Below the pieces are notes generated by a model that did no database searches, was not told where the DNA came from, and saw only the letters and a program-made list of their open reading frames with translations. This document shows positions 1 through 5,881 of a DNA stretch of 7,098 nucleotides, one piece after another. Made by a program: the position numbers and the translations under genes. The DNA lies in contig CAZJBP010000176.1 of the NCBI GenBank assembly GCA_964544115.1, positions 1 to 7,098 on the forward strand, in the 5' to 3' direction. How positions within the stretch are numbered: the first letter of the stretch is position 1; each line of letters starts with the position of its first letter. This DNA comes from CAZJBP01 sp964544115 (lineage in GTDB: Bacteria; Verrucomicrobiota; Kiritimatiellia; UBA8416; JADHWI01).

Positions 1-317
1 TCATCCTGCAGCCGGTGATGGCGCTGATCTTTGCCGCGATTGACGGGATCAAGGACGCGAAAACAGGGAAGCCCGCCTATTTCTGGACGGTCCTGTCCAG
101 TCCGGAAAGCCGGGCGGATCTGCTGAAGGACGGCTGGAAGCACTTCGGCAAGATCTTCATCCTGGCGATCGTCCTCGACATCGTCTACCAATTGAAAGTC
201 CACGGCACGGTCTATCCGGGCGAAGTCCTGATCGTCGCCCTGGTGCTGGCCGTCCTGCCCTACGTGCTGCTGCGCGGGCCGGTGAACCGGATCGCGCGGC
301 TGTTCATCAAGAAGTAG
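1..317 (+). CDS. Small integral membrane protein of unknown function (5' end outside window)
   Basis: The frame is open from the left edge (first whole codon at base 3) to the TAG at 315-317, giving 104 visible residues. A GTG at 15 and an ATG at 18 are possible starts. However, the codons before them (ILQPV) continue the same hydrophobic stretch and there is no clear ribosome binding site, so I read the gene as cut by the window edge. Counting from the first whole codon, there is a hydrophobic start (about 1-13), a polar charged loop with WTVLSSPESRADLLKDGW (about 28-45), and two likely membrane segments (about 48-64 and 72-90). A basic tail ending IARLFIKK is probably cytoplasmic. I do not recognise a named family. 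The stop is two bases before the sulfatase maturase start, so the two are almost certainly co-transcribed and may be translationally coupled. A role linked to sulfatase substrate handling is inference from position only. Confidence 0.75.
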   Translation, partial: ILQPVMALIFAAIDGIKDAKTGKPAYFWTVLSSPESRADLLKDGWKHFGKIFILAIVLDIVYQLKVHGTVYPGEVLIVALVLAVLPYVLLRGPVNRIARLFIKK

Positions 318-319
318 CT

Positions 320-1510
320 ATGCCCGAGCAGGCCCAATCATCCGCTTTCCACGTGATGGCGAAGCCGACCGGCTCGCGCTGCAACCTGGACTGTGCCTAT
401 TGCTTTTTCCTGAAAAAGGCGGCGCTCTATCCGGACAGCGCGTTCCGCATGAGCGACGAGATGATGGAGAGCTACATCCGGCAGGTGATCGGGGCGGGGC
501 AGCCTGCCATTGCCTGGCAGGGCGGGGAACCCACCCTGATGGGGCTGGACTTCTTCAAGCGGGCCATGGCGCTGGAGAGGAAGCTTTTGAAGCCGGGCAT
601 GTCGGTTGAGAACACGATCCAGACCAACGGCATCCTGATCGACCGGGACTGGTGCCGGTTCCTGCACGACAACCGGATCCTGGTGGGTATCAGCCTGGAT
701 GGCCCCCGGGACCTGCATGACGTCTACCGCCGGGACAAGGGCGGGAACCCGACTTTTGACCGGGTGCTCGCAGCCGTGCGCCTGATGCAGGAGCACAAGG
801 TCGAATTCAATATCCTGTGCACGGTGAATGCCGCCAACGTCCAACACCCCCTCGAGGTTTACCGCTTCTTCCGCGATGAATTGGGCGCCCGCTATATCCA
901 GTTCATTCCCATCGTGGAACGCGATAATACGGACGGATCCCAAGCCGGCGATACGGTAACAGACCGCACCGTGCCGGCCGGGGCATACGGGCAGTTCCTG
1001 ATCGCGATCTTTGACGAATGGGTGAAGCGGGACGTGGGGACCATGTTTGTCCCGTTCTTCGACTCCGTGCTGGCTTCCTATGTCTACGGCCAGTCGTCCG
1101 TGTGCGTACTGCGTCCGACCTGCGGCGATGCCCTGGCGCTGGAGCACAACGGCGACCTCTATTCCTGCGATCACTTCGTGGAGCCGAAGCACCTGCTGGG
1201 GAATATCCGGCAGGTGCCCCTGGCCCAGTTGGCGGCCTCGGGAAAGCAACGCGCCTTCGGCCAGGCCAAGTCAAGCGGCCTGCCCGGGACTTGCCGGGAG
1301 TGCGAATTCCTCTTCACCTGCCATGGCGAATGCCCGAAGAACCGGGTGCTGACCACGCCGGACGGCGAGCCGGGGCTGAACTGGCTGTGCGAGGGGCTGA
1401 AAGCGTTTTTCACCCACACGCAAGGACCCATGAAAACCATGGCCGGTCTACTGAAGAGCGGCCGCTTTGCCGATGAGATCATGAACGCACAGAACGAGGG
1501 TCAGGCCTGA
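320..1510 (+). CDS. anSME: Anaerobic sulfatase-maturating enzyme (radical SAM/SPASM)
   Basis: This 396-residue protein is a cytoplasmic radical SAM enzyme that oxidises the active-site Cys (or Ser) of sulfatases to C-alpha-formylglycine without oxygen. Visible motifs: the CX3CX2C cluster site C21-C25-C28 (CNLDCAYC) for the SAM-binding 4Fe-4S cluster, QGGEPT at 67-72, QTNG at 101-104 and SLDG at 125-128. The C-terminal SPASM part has Cys at 262, 268, 283, 325, 328, 334, 338 and 357. That spacing fits the two auxiliary clusters of the Clostridium perfringens enzyme: 262/268/283/338 for one and 325/328/334/357 for the other. Asp284, directly after Cys283 in CDHF, matches the proposed catalytic base of that enzyme. 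Length is normal for the family and nothing is missing. The ATG lies two bases after the upstream stop with only a weak purine stretch before it, so coupling is likely. The obvious client is the Cys-type sulfatase downstream. A related peptide-modifying radical SAM enzyme is much less likely given this client and the CDHF motif. Confidence 0.95.
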   Translation: MPEQAQSSAFHVMAKPTGSRCNLDCAYCFFLKKAALYPDSAFRMSDEMMESYIRQVIGAGQPAIAWQGGEPTLMGLDFFKRAMALERKLLKPGMSVENTIQTNGILIDRDWCRFLHDNRILVGISLDGPRDLHDVYRRDKGGNPTFDRVLAAVRLMQEHKVEFNILCTVNAANVQHPLEVYRFFRDELGARYIQFIPIVERDNTDGSQAGDTVTDRTVPAGAYGQFLIAIFDEWVKRDVGTMFVPFFDSVLASYVYGQSSVCVLRPTCGDALALEHNGDLYSCDHFVEPKHLLGNIRQVPLAQLAASGKQRAFGQAKSSGLPGTCRECEFLFTCHGECPKNRVLTTPDGEPGLNWLCEGLKAFFTHTQGPMKTMAGLLKSGRFADEIMNAQNEGQA

Positions 1511-1522
1511 AGTGAAACGCGT

Positions 1523-1528
1523 AGGAAG
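1523..1528 (+). promoter_or_regulatory. Ribosome binding site of the metallophosphatase
   Basis: AGGAAG lies five bases before the ATG at 1534. An in-frame TAG immediately upstream (1522-1524) excludes any earlier start, so this site fixes the N terminus and confirms that the protein has no leader peptide. Confidence 0.7.
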
Positions 1529-1533
1529 CGGCA

Positions 1534-3336
1534 ATGAAACGCACATTTACCATTCTTCACACCAACGACATGCACTCGAGCCTGATCGGGATGGGCCCGG
1601 CCGCGGACTATACCCCTTTCACGCTCAACGACGATGCGACCCGGGGCGGTTTTGCCCGTCTGGCCGCGCTGATCGCCACGCGCAAAGCCGCTCGCACGGC
1701 GCAGGGTCCGGTGCTGGTGCTCGACGCGGGCGATTACAGCATGGGGACGCCATTCGGCGCCGCCACCCGAGAAATAGGGGGCGAATTGCAGCTCATGTCC
1801 CGGATGGGCTACGACGCCACCACTTTCGGCAATCATGAATTCGACCTGGGGCCCGACGGCCTTGGTAAATCCATCGGCGCTGCCGCCAAAGCCGGCCTCG
1901 TTCCGCCGGTGCTTTCTTCAAATGCCGATTTCACGAAACAGGACCCAACGCTGGCCGACCTTCAGCGCCTGGCCAAGGAGCAGGTGATCCGCCGGCACCT
2001 CGTGATCGAACGGGGCGGCCTTCGCTTCGGCTTCTTCGGCCTCCTTGGCAAGGAAGCTCAAATTTATACCAACGGCGGAGCGGTCGCTTTCCGCGATGCC
2101 ATCGAGACCGCCAAGGAGATGGTCACGCTCCTCCGCGAAAAGGAAAATGTGGATGTGGTCATCTGCCTCAGCCACGGCGGCGTGGTGAAGGGGCAGGACG
2201 GAGCCTATTCCGATGGCGAGGACGTGAGCGTGGCCAAGGCCGTGCCGGGGATCGACATCGTGATCGGGGGCCACAGCCATACCGAACTGCGGCAGGCGAT
2301 CATGGCCAACGACCGCACGCCCGTGGTCCAGACCGGGAAGGAAAGTGCGAACCTTGGTGAACTGGTGCTGGCGCTGGACGACGGCAAGCTGACGGTCGAG
2401 TCCTATCGGCTCATCCCGATCGACGACACCATTGCCGGCGATCGCGCCATTGCCGACGAGATCGACAAGTTTAAAAAAACGGTCACCGGGGCGGTGTTCG
2501 CTTCCCGCGGTTACAGCGTGGATCAGCCGTTGGCCGTCGTGCCGCGCGACCTGCCCAACACGTTCACCGACATCCCGGCCGGTACCATTCTTGCCAACCT
2601 CTGCACCGACGCTTACAGGAAAGCCACCCGGGCGGACATCGGTTTCACTGCCAACGGCATGATGCGCGCTCCCTTGACTCGAGGCAAGACGGGCGTGCAA
2701 ACGGTCTATGACGTGTTCGCCGTTGCGCCCCTGGGAGCCGGCGTTGTGGACTCCACGGCCGGCAGTGCATTGGTGACCGGCTACTTCACAGGCCTGGAGC
2801 TGAAGAACCTGCTTGAGTTCTTTCTCGTGGATAATCCCGCCCATCCCGGCGAGTATTTCCCCCGCGCTTCCGGCATGCGGTTCCGCTACGACGTGTCCCG
2901 CCCGAAGCTCGACGTGGTGACGGCCATCGAGCTGGGGGACCTGGACCGCGGCTACCGGGCGATCGACATCGCCGGGAAGGACGCGCGTCTGTACAGCCTG
3001 ACGTGTCCCCTGATGCTCGGGATAATCCTGGCGGCCATCCCGAAATATACCAAAGGCAGACTGCCTTTGGTCCCCAAGAACAAGGCAGGGCGCCCCCTCG
3101 CATCCCGGATCGAGGCGCTTGATGATCCCCGCGGCAGCACGGCCCATCTTCTGTCGCCGCCCGGCGCGCTGGACAAGGCCAGCGTCGCCACGGCGGCGGG
3201 CGCGGGCGCGGTCCGGGAGATCAAGGAATGGCAGGCCATCATGGATCACCTGCGCAGCCTGCCGGTCAAGGAAGCGGGTGGCCTGCCCGTGATCCCGGTG
3301 GATGAGCGGGCTGCGGAAGTTCGGGCGATCCATTGA
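1534..3336 (+). CDS. Leaderless 5'-nucleotidase-family metallophosphatase (UshA/SoxB superfamily)
   Basis: This 600-residue two-domain hydrolase has an N-terminal dinuclear-metal phosphoesterase domain (about 1-320). Its ligand set is complete: HTNDMH with D12 and H14, GD with D67, GNHEFD with N100, H101 and D104 (metal ligand plus catalytic dyad as in UshA), SHGG with H214, and GGHSH with H247 and H249. The C-terminal domain (about 340-530) resembles the nucleotidase substrate domain but is divergent. NGMMR (374-378) stands where NGG-type motifs are usual, the usual PF reads PL (399-400), and no GGDG-type motif is seen after Y487. Family members normally split nucleotides, cyclic nucleotides or UDP-sugars outside the cytoplasm. 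SoxB is a relative acting on sulfur compounds. Here the catalytic domain begins at residue 5 with no signal peptide, so a cytoplasmic location is predicted. The gene lies 23 bases after the maturase and 109 bases before the sulfatase. The phosphoesterase fold is secure; calling it a nucleotidase is not. Confidence 0.85.
   Translation: MKRTFTILHTNDMHSSLIGMGPAADYTPFTLNDDATRGGFARLAALIATRKAARTAQGPVLVLDAGDYSMGTPFGAATREIGGELQLMSRMGYDATTFGNHEFDLGPDGLGKSIGAAAKAGLVPPVLSSNADFTKQDPTLADLQRLAKEQVIRRHLVIERGGLRFGFFGLLGKEAQIYTNGGAVAFRDAIETAKEMVTLLREKENVDVVICLSHGGVVKGQDGAYSDGEDVSVAKAVPGIDIVIGGHSHTELRQAIMANDRTPVVQTGKESANLGELVLALDDGKLTVESYRLIPIDDTIAGDRAIADEIDKFKKTVTGAVFASRGYSVDQPLAVVPRDLPNTFTDIPAGTILANLCTDAYRKATRADIGFTANGMMRAPLTRGKTGVQTVYDVFAVAPLGAGVVDSTAGSALVTGYFTGLELKNLLEFFLVDNPAHPGEYFPRASGMRFRYDVSRPKLDVVTAIELGDLDRGYRAIDIAGKDARLYSLTCPLMLGIILAAIPKYTKGRLPLVPKNKAGRPLASRIEALDDPRGSTAHLLSPPGALDKASVATAAGAGAVREIKEWQAIMDHLRSLPVKEAGGLPVIPVDERAAEVRAIH
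3049..3071. repeat. 23-base near-perfect palindrome inside the metallophosphatase gene
   Basis: The arms ACCAAAGGCAG (3049-3059) and CTGCCTTTGGT (3061-3071) are exact reverse complements around a single central base, A3060. The site covers codons 506-513, the unusual part of the C-terminal domain. No T-run follows, so it is not a terminator. It could be a binding site for a dimeric protein, an mRNA hairpin (nine pairs with a five-base loop), or chance under coding constraint. Confidence 0.6.
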
Positions 3337-3359
3337 CTGTTCTCCGGTTTTCTTCAGCA

Positions 3360-3388
3360 TTGACCCTCTTTCGTAAACGTGGCATAAC
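3360..3388 (+). promoter_or_regulatory. Sigma70-like promoter for the sulfatase
   Basis: TTGACC (3360-3365, 5 of 6 to consensus) and CATAAC (3383-3388, 4 of 6) are separated by exactly 17 bases. They lie in the 109-base gap before the sulfatase, and predicted initiation near 3395 leaves a leader of about 50 bases. No terminator is seen between the metallophosphatase stop and this site, so read-through from the upstream genes is also possible. Confidence 0.5.
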
Positions 3389-3404
3389 ATGCGAAATGGC
3401 ACGT
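3377..3404. promoter_or_regulatory. Imperfect dyad over the sulfatase promoter, candidate operator
   Basis: ACGTGGCAT (3377-3385) and ATGGCACGT (3396-3404) are inverted repeats matching at 8 of 9 positions, with a 10-base spacer. The half-site centres are 19 bases apart, about two helical turns, which suits a dimeric regulator. The dyad overlaps the predicted -10 element and start point, where a bound protein would repress. The regulator is unknown and none is encoded in this window. Confidence 0.4.
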
Positions 3405-3433
3405 CAAAAACCTGAGCTGTGTTGTGTTGAAAA

Positions 3434-3439
3434 AAGGAG
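3434..3439 (+). promoter_or_regulatory. Ribosome binding site of the sulfatase
   Basis: AAGGAG sits six bases before the ATG at 3446 and is the strongest ribosome binding site in the window. It supports this start, and so the absence of a signal peptide on the sulfatase. Confidence 0.8.
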
Positions 3440-3445
3440 ATTGCT

Positions 3446-5800
3446 ATGGCTCTGAAAGAATACAAACCGGGAACAGCGTTTAGCGGCGTCATTGGTCGGA
3501 CATTCGATGTCTCAAGCCCCGCCTGGCCCCAGCCGTTGCGCGCCAAAGAGGGCGCGCCCAACGTGCTGTTCATCGTGCAGGACGATACCGGCTTCGGCCA
3601 GATGGGCTGCTATGGCAGTCCGATCAAGACGCCGAACATCGATTCGTTGGCGGCAAATGGGCTGCTGTTCAGCAACATGCACACCACGGCCCTCTGTTCG
3701 CCGACCCGGTCCTGCATCCTGACTGGCCGCAACCATCATTCCAATGCCATGTCCTGCATCACCGAAGGCTCGACCGGATACCCGGGCGGCAACGGGAACA
3801 TCCCCTTCGAAAACGGGTTCATGTCCGAAATGCTTCTTCAGAAAGGGTACAACACCTACGCGATCGGCAAGTGGCACCTGACGCCGGCGGACCAGATTTC
3901 GGCAGCCGGCCCCTACGAGCGCTGGCCCCTGGGGCGCGGGTTTGAGCGCTACTACGGCTTCCTGGGCGGGGATACGCACCAGTATTATCCCGAACTGGTG
4001 TATGACAATCACAGCGTGGAGCCCGAGAAGACCCCCGAAGAGGGGTACCACCTGACGGAAGACCTGACGGACAAGGCGATTTCGTTCATCGCCGACTCCA
4101 AGCAGGTGGCGCCGGACAAGCCGTTCTTCATGTATTTCTGCCCCGGAGCGGGCCATGCCCCGCACCATGTGCCCAAGGAATGGGCCGACCAGTACAAGGG
4201 CCAGTTTGACGACGGATGGGACGCCTACCGGGAAAAGACCTTCAAGCGGCAGAAGGAATTGGGCATCATCCCGAAGGACGCCGAGCTGTCGCGGCACGAT
4301 CCCGACGTGCAGGATTGGAAATCGCTTTCGGCGGACGAGCGGAAGCTCTACGCCCGCATGATGGAGGTGTTTGCCGGATTCCTGAGCCACACGGATCATC
4401 AGTACGGCCGCCTTTTCGAGTTCCTCAAGTCCATCGGGCAGTGGGAGAACACGATCGTCATGTTCATCTCCGACAACGGCGCCAGTTCGGAAGGCGGGCC
4501 CACCGGGTCGGTGAACGAGAACAAGTTCTTCAACAACGTCAAGGACGACCTGAAGCAGAACCTGTCGATGATCGACCAGCTGGGCGGCCCCTCGACGTTC
4601 AACCATTATGCCTGGGGCTGGACCTTCGCCGGCAACACGCCGTTCCGCCGCTGGAAGCGAGAAACCTATCGCGGCGGCATCAGCGACCCGTTCATCGTCC
4701 ACTGGCCCAAGGGCATCAAAGCCAAGGGCGAGGTGCGGACACAGTATGCGCATGCCATCGACATGGTGCCGACCGTCCTGGAGGCCCTGGGCCTCGACGC
4801 GCCGACGGTGGTCAAGGGCGTGACGCAATCGCCGATCGAAGGCCACAGTTTTGCGGCGGCCTTCAATGACGCCAAGGCGCCCTCCCGGCACATCACGCAG
4901 TATTTCGAGATGATGGGGCATCGTTCCGTCTATCACGACGGCTGGCGCGCGGTGTGTCCGTGGCCGGGCGCCTCGTTCACGGAAGCGGGGGCATTCTTCG
5001 GCGCCCCGATCGACAAGGACAAGCTTACGGCGCTGGATGCCAAGGGCTGGGAGCTCTACCATATCGAGAAAGACTGGGCAGAAAATCACAACCTGGCGGC
5101 CGAGAACAAGGCAAAGCTGATCGAGATGATCGCCACTTGGTATGTCGAGGCCGGCAAGTACAACGTCCTGCCCGTCGATTCGCGCGGGACGCTGCGGTTT
5201 GCCGATCCGCGTCCCCAGATCGCGGTGGCCAAGACGTCCTACACCTATTACCAGAATACGCAGGCCATCCCGATCAATGCCTGTCCGACGGTATTGAACC
5301 GGCCTCACAGCATTTCGGCGGAGGTTGACATCCCTAAAGGGGGAGCGGAAGGCGCGCTTTTCTCCGCCGGTGATGTCCAGGGTGGGTTTGCCCTGTATCT
5401 GCAGGAAGGCCGGTTGCAATATGTCTATAATTACGTCGGCAGCCAGTTTTTCCATGTGGTGTCAAATGTGACGGTCCCGGAGGGGCGGCACACCCTGCGC
5501 TTCGAGTTTGAGGTGACCGGCAAGCCGGACGTCAAGAACGGCAAGGGCGCCCCCGGGCGCGGGCAGCTCTATATCGACGGCAAGCTGACGGGCCAGGCCG
5601 AGATTCCGCTCACCATGCCGCTGTCCCTCGGGCTGGGCGGCGGATTTGTGTGCGGAGCCGACTCAGGGTCGCCGGTCTGGGACAAGTACAAGTCGCCGTT
5701 CAAGTTTACCGGCACGATCAAGGGGGTGACGGTGGATGTGAGCGGAGAGCTGATCAAGGACGATGAGATGGCCCTGAAGGCCATCATGATGAGGCAGTAA
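3446..5800 (+). CDS. Cys-type arylsulfatase with C-terminal beta-rich domain, leaderless
   Basis: This 784-residue sulfatase hydrolyses sulfate esters using a formylglycine made from Cys84 in C-S-P-T-R (84-88), the class I sulfatase signature. Other expected active-site residues are visible: metal ligands D46-D47 and D343-N344, R88, K142-W143-H144 (GKWHL), H240 in HAPHH, and K404 in RRWKRE. The alkaline-phosphatase-like domain covers roughly 36-600. After residue 619 comes a beta-rich region that looks like a LamG-type jelly roll (SISAEVDIP, GRGQLYIDGKLTG), common in sulfatases of about 780 residues such as mycobacterial AtsA. The N-terminal GVIGRTFDVSSPAWP segment is also typical of that group. 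There is no signal peptide, so it is predicted to be cytoplasmic. The natural substrate cannot be read from the sequence. It has its own likely promoter and a terminator, and its maturase lies two genes upstream. The family call is secure; substrate and location are inference. Confidence 0.95.
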   Translation: MALKEYKPGTAFSGVIGRTFDVSSPAWPQPLRAKEGAPNVLFIVQDDTGFGQMGCYGSPIKTPNIDSLAANGLLFSNMHTTALCSPTRSCILTGRNHHSNAMSCITEGSTGYPGGNGNIPFENGFMSEMLLQKGYNTYAIGKWHLTPADQISAAGPYERWPLGRGFERYYGFLGGDTHQYYPELVYDNHSVEPEKTPEEGYHLTEDLTDKAISFIADSKQVAPDKPFFMYFCPGAGHAPHHVPKEWADQYKGQFDDGWDAYREKTFKRQKELGIIPKDAELSRHDPDVQDWKSLSADERKLYARMMEVFAGFLSHTDHQYGRLFEFLKSIGQWENTIVMFISDNGASSEGGPTGSVNENKFFNNVKDDLKQNLSMIDQLGGPSTFNHYAWGWTFAGNTPFRRWKRETYRGGISDPFIVHWPKGIKAKGEVRTQYAHAIDMVPTVLEALGLDAPTVVKGVTQSPIEGHSFAAAFNDAKAPSRHITQYFEMMGHRSVYHDGWRAVCPWPGASFTEAGAFFGAPIDKDKLTALDAKGWELYHIEKDWAENHNLAAENKAKLIEMIATWYVEAGKYNVLPVDSRGTLRFADPRPQIAVAKTSYTYYQNTQAIPINACPTVLNRPHSISAEVDIPKGGAEGALFSAGDVQGGFALYLQEGRLQYVYNYVGSQFFHVVSNVTVPEGRHTLRFEFEVTGKPDVKNGKGAPGRGQLYIDGKLTGQAEIPLTMPLSLGLGGGFVCGADSGSPVWDKYKSPFKFTGTIKGVTVDVSGELIKDDEMALKAIMMRQ

Positions 5801-5811
5801 GCCAGGTCAGT

Positions 5812-5849
5812 ACCGGCAATCCTGTACGGTTGGGATTGCCGGTTTTTTT
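5812..5849 (+). terminator. Rho-independent terminator after the sulfatase
   Basis: A perfect 11-base-pair stem, ACCGGCAATCC (5812-5822) with GGATTGCCGGT (5833-5843), encloses a 10-base loop and runs into a tract of seven T (5843-5849). It begins 12 bases after the sulfatase stop. It ends the sulfatase transcript and separates it from the channel gene. Confidence 0.95.
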
Positions 5850-5881
5850 CCGTGAGCCAAACAACCCGAATCGGGGGCCGA

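Noticed and set aside
3337..3359. Possible terminator after the metallophosphatase, suggested by nearby T-rich sequence
   Set aside because: No GC-rich stem precedes the T-rich stretch, so the upstream transcript may run into the sulfatase.
3397..3412. TGGCAC (3397-3402), possible -24 element of a sigma54 promoter
   Set aside because: No TTGCA/T-like -12 element follows at the required spacing. The similar TGGCAT at 3380-3385 also fails: only 8 bases, not 10, separate its GG from the next GC.
1918..3573. Open frame of 551 codons on the - strand across the metallophosphatase gene
   Set aside because: It is antisense to a gene with complete catalytic motifs, shows no recognisable domain, and is the kind of long shadow frame expected in GC-rich coding DNA.
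4216..4869. Open frame of 217 codons on the + strand inside the sulfatase
   Set aside because: It is an out-of-frame reading of the sulfatase catalytic domain, rich in R, G and P, with no family features.
3512..5455. Open frame of 647 codons on the - strand across the sulfatase gene
   Set aside because: It lies wholly opposite the sulfatase, has low-complexity composition rich in R, V, L and H, and has no motif or ribosome binding site. It is a shadow.
5801..5881. The channel reading frame stays open back to the sulfatase stop at 5798-5800, suggesting a read-through fusion
   Set aside because: A clear TAA and a perfect terminator with a T-run lie between them, and the channel has its own signal peptide. 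The shared frame is coincidental.
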